From Streptomyces sp. 6-11-2 (GTDB lineage: Bacteria > Actinomycetota > Actinomycetes > Streptomycetales > Streptomycetaceae): 64,000 nt of DNA. The translations under genes were made by a program, and so were the position numbers. The stretch spans positions 4,402,001 to 4,466,000 of the forward strand of contig NZ_BJOR01000001.1 of NCBI RefSeq assembly GCF_006540305.1, written 5' to 3'. Positions 26,679 to 35,373 of this stretch are shown piece by piece; the stretch's first letter is position 1, and each line of letters begins with the position of its first letter. Below the pieces are notes generated by a model. The model saw only the letters and a program-made list of their open reading frames with translations. It searched no databases and had not been told where the DNA came from.

Positions 26679-28157
26679 ATGGCCACCGCCGAGGCCGAGA
26701 CCGGCCGTACCGTCACCACCGCCATTCCCGCCCGCCTGGACCGCCTTCCGTGGTCGCGCTGGCACTGGACGATCGTCGTCGGTCTCGGCACCGTGTGGAT
26801 CCTCGACGGTCTGGAGGTCACGGTCGTCGGCAACATCGCCAGCCGTCTGTCCGAGCCCGGCAGCGGCCTGTCGATCAGCTCCGCACAGGTCACGGGCACC
26901 GCGGCCGCCCTCTATGTGGCGGGCGCCTGCGTCGGGGCCCTCTTCTGGGGCCGCCTGACCGACCGCTACGGCCGCAAGAAGCTCTTCATGATCACCCTCG
27001 CGGTGTATCTGGCGGCCACCGCCCTGACCGCGGTCTCCTTCGAGGCCTGGTGGTTCTTCCTCTTCCGCTTTCTGACCGGCTTCGGCATCGGCGGCGAGTA
27101 CGCGGCCATCAACTCCGCGATCGACGAACTGATCCCCGCCGCGTACCGCGGGCGCGTCGACCTGATCATCAACGGCAGCTTCTGGGTGGGCGCCGTCGGC
27201 GGTTCCCTGCTGTCGATCCTCGCCCTGAACACCGGCATCCTGGCCGCCGACGTGGGCTGGCGGCTGACGTTCGCGCTCGGTGCCGTCCTCGCCCTGGTGA
27301 TCCTTCTCGTCCGCAGGCACGTCCCGGAGAGCCCGCGCTGGCTGCTGATCCACGGCAGGGACCGGGAGGCGGAGGAGGTGGTGACCGATATCGAAGGCCG
27401 GATCGAAACCGAGCGGGGCGAGCCGCTGCCCGAGCCGCGCGGCGAGATCACGATCCACCAGCGCCGCAGCGTGAGCTTCGTCGAGATCGCCCGCACGGTC
27501 TTCGCCGACTACCGCAGGCGCGCCGTCCTCGGCTTCTCCCTCTTCATCGGCCAGGCCTTCCTCTACAACGCCATCACCTTCGGCTTCGGCGCGATCCTCA
27601 CCAAGTTCTTCCACGTCCCCTCGGACCACACCGGCTACTACTTCGCCGTCATCGCGGCGGGCAACTTCCTGGGTCCGCTGCTGCTGGGCCGCCTCTTCGA
27701 CACGGCCGGCCGCCGGGTGATGATCTCCTCCACCTACCTGCTGTCCGGCCTGCTCCTGTTCGGCACGGCCTGGCTGTTCGGCCGCGGCACGCTGAGCGCC
27801 GGCACGCTGACGGCCTGCTGGTGCGTGGTCCTGTTCTTCGCCTCGGCCGGCGCCTCCAGCGCCTACCTGACCGTCTCCGAGATCTTCCCGATGGAGACCC
27901 GGGCGATGTCCATCGCCTTCTTCTACGCCCTCGGCACCGCGGCCGGCGGTATCAGCGGCCCGCTCCTCTTCGCCGACCTCACCAGCACCGGCAGGATCGG
28001 CGACACGGTCCTCGCCTTCCAGATCGGCGCCGCCCTGATGTGTGCGGCGGGCCTGGTCGCCGCCTTCCTCGCGGTCAAGGCCGAACGCCGCTCCCTGGAG
28101 GACATCGCCACACCGCTGACGGCGGTGCAGGCACCGGAGGCGGAGGCGTTGCCCTAG
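26679..28157 (+). CDS. MFS transporter, sugar-porter-like
   Basis: 492-residue 12-helix major facilitator. The loop 2-3 motif GRLTDRYGRKKLF and the sugar-porter signature VPESPRWLL are clear, as is GFGIGGEYAAINSAIDELIP at helix 4. The MFS ancestor-type layout also fits aromatic acid:H+ symporters. ATG 26679 follows GGAGGGA (6 bases); ATG 26649 is an in-frame alternative. Substrate not determinable. The carbonic anhydrase gene lies 59 bases downstream on the same strand. Confidence 0.88.
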   Translation: MATAEAETGRTVTTAIPARLDRLPWSRWHWTIVVGLGTVWILDGLEVTVVGNIASRLSEPGSGLSISSAQVTGTAAALYVAGACVGALFWGRLTDRYGRKKLFMITLAVYLAATALTAVSFEAWWFFLFRFLTGFGIGGEYAAINSAIDELIPAAYRGRVDLIINGSFWVGAVGGSLLSILALNTGILAADVGWRLTFALGAVLALVILLVRRHVPESPRWLLIHGRDREAEEVVTDIEGRIETERGEPLPEPRGEITIHQRRSVSFVEIARTVFADYRRRAVLGFSLFIGQAFLYNAITFGFGAILTKFFHVPSDHTGYYFAVIAAGNFLGPLLLGRLFDTAGRRVMISSTYLLSGLLLFGTAWLFGRGTLSAGTLTACWCVVLFFASAGASSAYLTVSEIFPMETRAMSIAFFYALGTAAGGISGPLLFADLTSTGRIGDTVLAFQIGAALMCAAGLVAAFLAVKAERRSLEDIATPLTAVQAPEAEALP

Positions 28158-28216
28158 CTCCCGTTCGGGCGGGTCGCACAACCCCAGGCTGTCACCACGT
28201 CCTGAAGGAACCAGCC

Positions 28217-28759
28217 ATGTCGAACTTCACCCCGTACCTGGAGCGCAACCGGGCTTTCGCGGCCTCCGGTGCCCAGGCCGACGTCCCCCAGGTCCCGTTC
28301 ATCCCCTTCAAGCAGCTGTACCTGATCATCTGCATCGATCCGCGCGTGGAGCCCGCGGCGGTGCTGGGCGTCCGGCTCGGAGAAGCGATCGTCGCACGTA
28401 ACGTCGGCGGCCGCGTGACGCCGGCGGTCATCAAGGACCTCGCCTGGATCGTGCACCTGCACGAGAACAAGACCCCCGACGCGGACTGGTTCGAGATCGC
28501 CGTCATCCACCACACCGACTGCGGCTCGGGACTGCTCGCCGACGACGATCTGCGCTCCGGCTACGCCGCCCGCGGCGGCTGGGACGAACAGACCTCCTTG
28601 GAGATGGCCGTCCTGGAGCCGTCCAAGACGGTCCAGAAGGACATCGCCCGGCTGCGCTCGGCACCCGAACTCGCGTCGGCCATCGGCGACATCAAACTCG
28701 GCGGCTACGCCTACGACCTCGGGACAGGGGTGATCACCACCGTCGTGCAGCCCGGCTGA
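28217..28759 (+). CDS. Beta-class carbonic anhydrase
   Basis: Interconverts CO2 and bicarbonate, 180 aa. The zinc-binding motif is ICIDPRVEP (Cys39, Asp41, Arg43), and the second pair is VIHHTDCG (His and Cys near residues 97-101). RNVGGRVTPAVIKDL is the usual following segment. The enzyme is short and lacks a signal peptide, so it is cytoplasmic. ATG 28217 follows GAAGGAACC. The gene is on the same strand as the MFS gene; co-transcription is possible but there is no evidence of a link. Confidence 0.88.
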   Translation: MSNFTPYLERNRAFAASGAQADVPQVPFIPFKQLYLIICIDPRVEPAAVLGVRLGEAIVARNVGGRVTPAVIKDLAWIVHLHENKTPDADWFEIAVIHHTDCGSGLLADDDLRSGYAARGGWDEQTSLEMAVLEPSKTVQKDIARLRSAPELASAIGDIKLGGYAYDLGTGVITTVVQPG

Positions 28760-28989
28760 GCGGGACACGGTCGGCCCCGACAGACCCGGTCCGGCGGTGA
28801 GACGGAGGCAGCTGCGTCCGACAGACCGGTTTCCGGCCGTCCGGCACCCGCTCGAAGGATCTCTGACTCAGGACACCAGCCGTGACAGCCTCTTACCGCC
28901 ACGCGGGACGGAAGCTCGTGGACTTGCACAACCCTTTGCCGAGGTGCGTGGTCATGTATGCATCACGTTGTGATGTCACCGAGGTGAAC

Positions 28990-30150
28990 ATGAAGTTCCG
29001 TCGTTCTCTGACTCTCGCGGCGGCGACGGCCGCCATGGCCCCGGCCGTACTTCTCACAGCGCCGGGCGCGTATGCGACGGATGACGCCTCACCTGCGAGC
29101 ACGACGACGCTCACCGCCGTCGCCGAGGACGACTCCTCTTCGACCGAGGGGGACTCGACCCCGCCCACGGGCGACTCGACCCCGTCCGGCGACGCGAACG
29201 ACAGCACCGGCCCGAGTGGGCCCGGCTCCGTCGGGGACAGCGGCGAGAAGGCCGGTACCGGTACCGGCGGGGACGGTTCGGCCGGCGAAGGCCAGGGCGG
29301 CTCGGCCGGTGAGGACGAGGCAGGCAAGGACGGGGAGAACGCTGCCGAGGACCCCTCCAGGCCCGGCTCGGACGGCCCGAAGGGCGAGGACGAGCCAACC
29401 GGTAACTGATGCGGCCCCTACAACAGCAACAACAAGCTGTTCATCCCCGTGGGGCGCGATTTTCCCAATACGGTCGTCGCCGGCAGCGGGTTCCACCCCT
29501 TCACGCTCCACGTGATCAACGACAGCGACCATGACATCAAGAACCTCGAACTCGGCATCAGCACCAGGACGTACGACTTCGAGACCCGTAAGTCCGCGTA
29601 CAAGTACCTCGCCTTCCAGTACAAGGACCCGGCCGCTGGGACGTGGTCGGACGTCGACCTGGGCCAGTGGGGGAGCCAGTGGAGCGCCGGCCGCTTCGTC
29701 ACCGTTGATGTCGCGGCCCACGAGTCCCTGACCGTCGACATGCGCATGAGCGTGGCCGGCGACGCGCCGGCCGGAATCGGCGAGGTCGATACCTCTGGCT
29801 GGTACACCGACGACGACGGCAACTCCTGCTCCTCCTATACGGACATCACCTCCGAGTTCAACATCGACGCGGCCGGTACCGACACAGGCAACCCGCCGGA
29901 GACCGAACCCGGGACCGAGCCCGGGACCAAATCCGGGACCGAGCCCCAGGGCGGCAGGAACGAGAACACGTCGACGCCCGCCGCCACCGTCACCAACGGG
30001 ACGAACTCGAACGGCCACCTGGCCGAGACCGGCGCCGGTTCCGCCCTCCCTGCCGTCGCCCTGGCCGGCGGCCTCGCGGTCTGCGCCGGTGTCGGCGCGG
30101 TCTACGTAGTCCGCCGACGCAAGGCCACGGGCGCCGGCACCACAGCCTGA
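28990..30150 (+). pseudogene. LAETG sortase-anchored surface protein interrupted by an in-frame TGA
   Basis: One reading frame encodes a signal peptide (MKFRRSLTLAAATAAMAPA ... APGAYA, cleavage near residue 29), an acidic Ser/Thr/Gly linker, and then stops at TGA 29407-29409 (139 aa). The same frame resumes at once with CGPYNSNNKLFIPVGRDFPN and a secreted domain (AGSGFHPFTLHVINDSDHDI) and ends with the sortase signal LAETG (near codon 343), a hydrophobic helix and RRRK. The fragment without this part has no function I can name. The gene is either a recent nonsense mutant or relies on UGA readthrough. A run of 12-base repeats encoding GTEP occurs near 29907-29955. ATG 28990 follows GAGGTG. Confidence 0.75.
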
Positions 30151-30215
30151 CGCACGACGAGGCGGCCGCACCGGCCTCATCGGAGGAACCGGTCGGCCGT
30201 CTCGGCGCCGTAGGG

Positions 30216-30734
30216 TCAGCCGCCGTAGAAGTACCGCGTGCCCTTCTCGATGAAGTGGGACGCGTAGACCCGGCCGAAGACGGGCTTGCCGCGGTACATG
30301 CCCACATGGCCCCGCCCGCTGTCGACCACCACCGGCCGGGCCATGCAGGCGAACTTGTTGCGCTGCTGCTCCTCCGCCCACAGCACGGCGGCCGGATCGA
30401 CGTTCTCGCTGACCAGGACGGGGAAGGCGCCGACCCCGGTCTGGAGGCCCACGGGCAGCCCGCCCTTGGTGTCCTTGGCGTACTTCAGGACCCCATAGGT
30501 GAAGTCCCTGATGGTGCCCACCGTGATCTCGGGGACCGCCGCGGCCACCGTGAACAGGTGCAGATTCGTGGCCACCCAGAGCATCCGGAAGTCGGAACGG
30601 CGCCCCACGAGCACGGGCATCCCGTGCCAGTCCTCCCACCGGGTGCCGCAACCGTCGGCCCGCAGCCGGCCCTCCAGGGCGGCGAGGTAGGCCCCCGCCC
30701 CCGACTGCTGCTGCCCGAACCCCTGTTCATACAT
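30216..30734 (-). CDS. Conserved hypothetical protein, 172 aa
   Basis: Soluble protein with no signal peptide or membrane segment. Recognisable blocks are RRSDFRMLWVATNLHLFTV, IRDFTYGVLKYAKDTKGGLPVGLQTGVG and RPVVVDSGRGHVGMYRGKPVFGR. The pattern is consistent over the whole length and codon use is strongly G/C-biased, so it is a real gene, but I do not recognise a family. The start is ATG 30734. It is convergent with the LAETG gene and 34 bases downstream of the membrane gene on the same strand. Confidence 0.72.
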   Translation of the reverse strand: MYEQGFGQQQSGAGAYLAALEGRLRADGCGTRWEDWHGMPVLVGRRSDFRMLWVATNLHLFTVAAAVPEITVGTIRDFTYGVLKYAKDTKGGLPVGLQTGVGAFPVLVSENVDPAAVLWAEEQQRNKFACMARPVVVDSGRGHVGMYRGKPVFGRVYASHFIEKGTRYFYGG

Positions 30735-30768
30735 GAGCGGGATCCTATGCCCGCCGTGACGTCGCCCG

Positions 30769-31323
30769 TCAGGCTCCCGTCGTCGAGCCCGGCCTGACGA
30801 TCATCAGGACCGTCACGGCGGCCCACAACAGGTTGAACTGGCCGGTGAACATGGCGAGTCGAACGGTGGCCCTGGGGCTGAGGGTGGGGGCGGCGGTCGT
30901 GGGGGCGGTGACGGTGGTGGTGGTCGTCGCGGCGCCGCCGTCCCCGCCGTCAGCGCCGTCGGTACCCTCTGCCACCCGCCGTTCCTCCAAGGCCTCGGCC
31001 ATGACGGTCTGCCGGGGCAGCACCAGCGCGACGAGGACGACGGCGGCGAGCGCGGTGAGGACGATCGACACGATCAGCCAGGTGTCGCCGAGCACGCCCA
31101 TGTTCTTGGCCGTGGCGAACCCGAACACCGGGACGGCGACCCCGACGACGGCGTAGACCCGGCAGATGCGCAGCAGCAACAGCACGGTCTCCACTGCCCG
31201 CGGGTCCTCGGGCGAGGCCAGAGCCCGGCGCGCGGCGGGCGGGAACATGCTGGCGGCGACGGTGACGGGCCCGATGGCGACGATCGCGGCCAGGACGTGC
31301 ACGGCGAGAAGGAACTTGGTCAC
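30769..31323 (-). CDS. Small integral membrane protein (DUF2269-like)
   Basis: 184-residue protein with four predicted membrane helices: KFLLAVHVLAAIVAIGPVTVAA, RVYAVVGVAVPVFGFA, TWLIVSIVLTALAAVVLVALVL and FNLLWAAVTVLMIV. A Thr/Ala-rich loop (TTTTTVTAPTTAAPT) separates the last two. The VHVLAAIVAIGPV segment resembles DUF2269 proteins. No catalytic motif. Function unknown. GTG 31323 is the start. Confidence 0.72.
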   Translation of the reverse strand: MTKFLLAVHVLAAIVAIGPVTVAASMFPPAARRALASPEDPRAVETVLLLLRICRVYAVVGVAVPVFGFATAKNMGVLGDTWLIVSIVLTALAAVVLVALVLPRQTVMAEALEERRVAEGTDGADGGDGGAATTTTTVTAPTTAAPTLSPRATVRLAMFTGQFNLLWAAVTVLMIVRPGSTTGA

Positions 31324-31468
31324 GCCCCGACGCTAGACACCGGGCCGATCTTGAAGAAGTGGCGGGAGTGACAGGGATCAACGGATTCCCGCCACCACCG
31401 CCACCACCCCCGGCGCGGACGATCGGCGGCCCTGCCCACCCCTCCGGGAGGCCGGGCCCAGCGGTGGC

Positions 31469-31777
31469 CTAGCGGGCGTCCCGCCGGTCGGCCACGGCCC
31501 AGGAGGCGAGGGCGACCGCACCCGCGACCGTGAACACCGACGGCCAGGCGCCCACCTTCTTGGCCAGCGGATGCGACCCGGCGAAGCCGGCGACGTAGGC
31601 GGCGGTGAGCGCCCCTGCCGCCTTCCCGCCGGCCCGCTGCCGCCACTGCCACGCGGACGCGGCCCCGGCGACCGCCAGTACGGCCCCGCCCCACTCCCGC
31701 TTCCCGGTCCACCGGGCCACGCCGTACCCACCGACGAGCCCACTCGCGGCGACCACTGCCGCAGGAACCCTGGCCAT
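31469..31777 (-). CDS. Small membrane protein, 102 aa
   Basis: Begins MARVPAAVVAASGLVGGYGVARWTG and has about three hydrophobic segments (residues 7-22, 30-42, 85-97). ATG 31777 is preceded by GGGAGG at a good spacing; longer upstream readings of the frame are unsupported. Similar small membrane proteins are common in Streptomyces and I cannot name a function. Confidence 0.68.
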   Translation of the reverse strand: MARVPAAVVAASGLVGGYGVARWTGKREWGGAVLAVAGAASAWQWRQRAGGKAAGALTAAYVAGFAGSHPLAKKVGAWPSVFTVAGAVALASWAVADRRDAR

Positions 31778-31992
31778 CACTGCCTCCCGCACTCGTAGGA
31801 CAAACCAGGCTAACCCGCACGTCAGGCGGTGGGCCGACGGGGGCCTGCCATCCCCGCCGAATGATGAGACGCAGGTCACGCCAATCGCCCCGGCGGGTCT
31901 GTCACACATCGCGGACCGGGCCCGTCGTAGGTGTGTAAGCGAAAGCAAGCGAACCAGCACGAAGCAGAATGAACCCTTACAAGGAGCCCAGG

Positions 31993-32466
31993 ATGGAAGC
32001 TCGTCTCAACCTCTTCGGCAACGCCCTCGCGGCCACGTTCCTCCGCCAGATCAACGCCGCGGGCAAGACCGTGTCGGACTCGCCCCTCCCGGCCTCGACC
32101 CAGGAGCTGGTGAAGATCCGCGCCAGCCAGATCAACGGCTGCGGCTTCTGCCTCGACATGCACACCAAGGACGCCGCCCACGCCGGCGAGACGGCCGTAC
32201 GCCTCAACATGGTCGCCGCCTGGCGCGAGGCCAAGGTCTTCACCGAGGCCGAGCGGGCCGCCCTGGAACTGGCGGAGCAGGGCACCCGCCTCGCCGACGC
32301 CGCGGGCGGTGTCACCGACGAGGCCTGGGCCAACGCCGCCAAGCACTACGACGAGGACCAACTGGCGGCCCTGGTCACCCTCATCGCCATGATCAACGCC
32401 TACAACCGCCTGAACGTCATCGTCCAGCAGCCCGCGGGCGACTACGAACCGGGCATGTTCGGCTGA
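31993..32466 (+). CDS. AhpD-like carboxymuconolactone decarboxylase family protein
   Basis: 157-residue protein of the AhpD/CMD alkylhydroperoxidase superfamily. The redox motif is GCGFCLDMH: Cys50, Cys53 and His57, as in AhpD. QLAALVTLIAMINAYNRLNV is the usual C-terminal helix. Such proteins reduce peroxides with a thiol partner, or act as decarboxylases, but the CxxC plus His favours the peroxidase branch. ATG 31993 has AAGGAGCCC just upstream. Stand-alone, no regulator adjacent. Confidence 0.87.
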   Translation: MEARLNLFGNALAATFLRQINAAGKTVSDSPLPASTQELVKIRASQINGCGFCLDMHTKDAAHAGETAVRLNMVAAWREAKVFTEAERAALELAEQGTRLADAAGGVTDEAWANAAKHYDEDQLAALVTLIAMINAYNRLNVIVQQPAGDYEPGMFG

Positions 32467-32562
32467 CCCGGTACCCGGGCCCCCGGTCGACCTCGTCGGC
32501 CCGCTCGTCGGCCTCAACAGCCCGCCCGAGGACCCGTCGAGCCGGCCTGAGACCCTTTCCCC

Positions 32563-32760
32563 ATGACCACACCACCAGACGGACTGCCCCGCTACCGGGT
32601 CCTGACCGGCCCGGACGACGCCTCGTTCTGCCGCCGCGTGAGCGAGGCGCTCGACCTCGGCTACCGACTCCACGAAGGCCCGGCCCTCACCTTCAACGGC
32701 GAGAACGTCATCGTCGCCCAGGCGGTGGTCTGGCCGACGGGGCCGGAGGAGCGGGGATAG
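32563..32760 (+). CDS. DUF1737 domain-containing protein, 65 aa
   Basis: Short soluble protein LPRYRVLTGPDDASFCRRVSEALDLGYRLHEGPALTFNGENVIVAQAVVW, matching the DUF1737 family of about 60-70 residues. Family function is unknown. The ATG at 32563 lies 97 bases after the AhpD-like gene; the 3' neighbour Lrp gene is convergent. Confidence 0.75.
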   Translation: MTTPPDGLPRYRVLTGPDDASFCRRVSEALDLGYRLHEGPALTFNGENVIVAQAVVWPTGPEERG

Positions 32761-32823
32761 GGACGTCCGTGCCCGGGCGAGCCGAGAGTCACGCCCGGGC
32801 CGTGCGGCCGGTTCCGGGGCCGG

Positions 32824-33810
32824 TCAGACAACCACCCCGGCTCTCTTGTACGAACGCAGCAACAGCGCCGCCTCCGCCCCCGTCACTCCGTCCAGTTCCG
32901 CGAACACCCGCGTGGTGAAGTCGTGCACGTCCTGGGCCGAGCGGTGGCTGGAGTAGCCGAGAACGTTCGCCCGGCCGGTGGTGATGACCAGGTGCCGTAC
33001 GTCGGATTCACGGGCCAGGCGGCGTACGGCCGTGTCCAGCGCGCGGTGTTCGACGGAGAGCCGGAAGCGGGCCTCGACGGGGAAGCCGAGCACACCGGGC
33101 TCGGCGTGCAGGCGCAGGTGCAGCACGTGCGAGTCCATGAGCCGGGCGAGCCTGCGCCGGGCCGTGGTCTCGCTCACGCACAGCTCGCGGGCGAGCCGGG
33201 CCATGGGGATGCGCGCGTCCCGCTCGAGCAGAGCCACCAGATGGCGGTCGAGCTCGTCGACGACCAGCGGCTCGGGCAGGGCGCCGCCCTCGGCGACGCG
33301 ACGGCGGGACGGTGTGGGCTCCTGGCGGTACGGGTCCCAGTCGTTGGCGGTCAGCAGGAGCCGCAGGACCACCGCCGTGTGCACGTCGGTGACACCGGGA
33401 ATGCCGGCGATCGATCCGTCCACCGTGGTCAGGAGCTGCTCGGGGCCCGGCACGAGGACCTCGGCCAGCACCTCGGGCGAGCCGGTGGCCACGTCCACGG
33501 AGCGCGTGTCCGGGCGGCGCGCGAGCGCGAGGGCCACCGCGTGCAACGTCCCGGGCGCGCAGCGCACCGCCAGCTCCACGACCAGTCCCTCGCCCAGGTA
33601 CTCGGGTACCAGGAACGCCGTGAACCGCACCAGGCCGGAACCGATGAGCCGGTCCAGCCGGCGCGCCACGGTGCGCTCGTGCACCTCGAGGCGGCCCGCC
33701 ACATCCGCCCAGGCGGCCCTGGGGTCGCGGGCCAGCAGCCGGAGGATGGCGTGGTCCAGCGCGTCCAGAGCCGACGGCGCCGCTTCACCGGGCTTGCCTG
33801 AATCCGCCAA
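32824..33810 (-). CDS. Lrp/AsnC family transcriptional regulator, two-module
   Basis: 328-residue regulator made of two Lrp/AsnC half-modules. Module 1 has an HTH near residues 14-60 (LDALDHAILRLLARDPRAAWADVAGRLEVHERTVARRLDRL), module 2 a second HTH near 165-205 (LDRHLVALLERDARIPMARLARELCVSETTARRRLARL), each with a RAM ligand-binding part. Double-Lrp proteins are common in actinobacteria. It is divergent from the MFS/M20 pair at 33934 and probably controls it, likely responding to an amino acid or peptide-like ligand. The 120-base gap holds the shared promoter region. Confidence 0.88.
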   Translation of the reverse strand: MADSGKPGEAAPSALDALDHAILRLLARDPRAAWADVAGRLEVHERTVARRLDRLIGSGLVRFTAFLVPEYLGEGLVVELAVRCAPGTLHAVALALARRPDTRSVDVATGSPEVLAEVLVPGPEQLLTTVDGSIAGIPGVTDVHTAVVLRLLLTANDWDPYRQEPTPSRRRVAEGGALPEPLVVDELDRHLVALLERDARIPMARLARELCVSETTARRRLARLMDSHVLHLRLHAEPGVLGFPVEARFRLSVEHRALDTAVRRLARESDVRHLVITTGRANVLGYSSHRSAQDVHDFTTRVFAELDGVTGAEAALLLRSYKRAGVVV

Positions 33811-33933
33811 TGATCACCTCTCACATGCTTGTTTCCACTGAATATCCGGGGAGTCATTGCCGAGACTAAGTCGTTCGGGCGACCTTGAGGGGCACTTTCC
33901 GCCAGCCACTTTCCGTGAACAGGTGCGGCTTCC

Positions 33934-35373
33934 ATGAACGACACCCCGATCCTCGCCCCTTCGCCCACGAGACCCGCCCTCCGCCCGACCCCGGTCGCCG
34001 CGGTGATCGTCTCCCTGGTCCTGGTGGAGCTGTCCAGCGGCATCACCCAGGGCTTTCTGGGCCCGCTGCTGAAGGGGCTCACCACCACCCTGCACGTGAG
34101 CGTCGCCGAGCTGAACTGGATCAGCATCGCGAACCTGCTCTCCAGTGTCGCCTTCACGCCCATCCTGTCCCGTCTGGGCGATCTGCACGGCCACCGTCGC
34201 GTGCTGCGCTGGAACCTGGGCATCGTGCTGACGGGCTCGGTCCTGGTGGGGCTGAGCCGGTCGTTCGGGCTGCTGCTCGCGGGGCAGGTGCTCCAAGGCG
34301 CGTTCGCCGGGTTCTTCCCGCTGCTCGTCGGCATCCTGCGCAATCGGCGCACCGCCGCCGAGAGCCGGCGCGGCATCAGCCTCATGGTGGCCGCGCTGGT
34401 CGGCGGGCTCGCGCTGGGCACGGTGAGCAGCGGCCTGATCGCGGAGTACGTGGCGGCGCCGACCGCCGCGCTGTGGGTGCCCGCCGCAGCGGTGGGTCTC
34501 GCCCTTGCGGTGACCTGGCCGCTGCTGCCGGAGACCGAGGAACGGCCGGGTGGCTCCGCGGACTGGCTCGGCGCCGGGCTGCTGTGCGTGGGGCTCGTCG
34601 CCATCACGCTGGGGCTCGGGCAGGGCGGAGCGCCCGGCTGGGAGTGGACCTCGGCGAGGACGCTGAGCTGCCTGGCCGGCGGTGTGCTGGTGACGGCGGT
34701 GTGGGTGCTGGCCGAACTGCGGACCGCGGCGCCCGTCATGGACGTACGCCTGTTCCGGCGCCGCAACGTCGTCGTGGTCGCGATCGTCACCCTGACCTTC
34801 AGCTCCTGCATGCTCGGTCTGCTGGTCGCCAACCCGGTGTTCCTGAGCACCTCGCGCGCCGAGGCGGGCTACGGGCTCGGGCTCACGCCGCTGGCCACCG
34901 CGTTCGCGCTGCTGCCGAACATGCTGGCGCTCGTACTCGGCGCCCTGGTCGCGCCCGCCGTCGCCGCACGGCTCTCCGACCGGCGGACCCTGCTCGCGGG
35001 CTCGCTGCTGATGGCTGCCGGAAACCTCGCCGTGTTCGTCTCCCACAGCAGCCTCGTGCCCTACCTGACCTGCACCGCCGTCGTCGGTCTCGGCAGCGGG
35101 CTGCTCCAGCACTCCACCCGGACCCTCGCCGTCGAGGCCGTACCGCACGACCAGACCTCGGTGGGCTCCGGCATCAACGAACTCCTCATCAACGTCGGCG
35201 GCTCGCTCGGCGCCGCCGTGGTGCTCTCCGTCTTCGCCGCCGAGACCGCCGCGGGCAGGTCGCTGCCCGCCGTCACCGCCTACACCCACGCCTGGGCGAT
35301 CTGCGCCGCCGTGTCCCTGGCGGGCGCGCTCGTCTCCCTGCTCTACCGCCGCCCCGCGAAGGAGGCCCAGTGA
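33934..35373 (+). CDS. MFS transporter (DHA-type)
   Basis: 479-residue major facilitator, with about 14 hydrophobic helices. ILSRLGDLHGHRRVLRWNLGIVL (loop 2-3) and FAGFFPLLVGILRNRR mark the fold, and the layout is of the drug:H+ antiporter type. The start codon of the M20 hydrolase overlaps its stop by 4 bases (GTGA), so the two are translationally coupled. The context with a dedicated Lrp regulator suggests export or import of a small amino-acid derivative processed by the hydrolase (inference). Confidence 0.87.
   Translation: MNDTPILAPSPTRPALRPTPVAAVIVSLVLVELSSGITQGFLGPLLKGLTTTLHVSVAELNWISIANLLSSVAFTPILSRLGDLHGHRRVLRWNLGIVLTGSVLVGLSRSFGLLLAGQVLQGAFAGFFPLLVGILRNRRTAAESRRGISLMVAALVGGLALGTVSSGLIAEYVAAPTAALWVPAAAVGLALAVTWPLLPETEERPGGSADWLGAGLLCVGLVAITLGLGQGGAPGWEWTSARTLSCLAGGVLVTAVWVLAELRTAAPVMDVRLFRRRNVVVVAIVTLTFSSCMLGLLVANPVFLSTSRAEAGYGLGLTPLATAFALLPNMLALVLGALVAPAVAARLSDRRTLLAGSLLMAAGNLAVFVSHSSLVPYLTCTAVVGLGSGLLQHSTRTLAVEAVPHDQTSVGSGINELLINVGGSLGAAVVLSVFAAETAAGRSLPAVTAYTHAWAICAAVSLAGALVSLLYRRPAKEAQ

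Noticed and set aside
29407..29409. TGA as a selenocysteine codon
   Set aside because: The surface-protein context and no visible SECIS-like hairpin make Sec unlikely; nonsense or readthrough is simpler.
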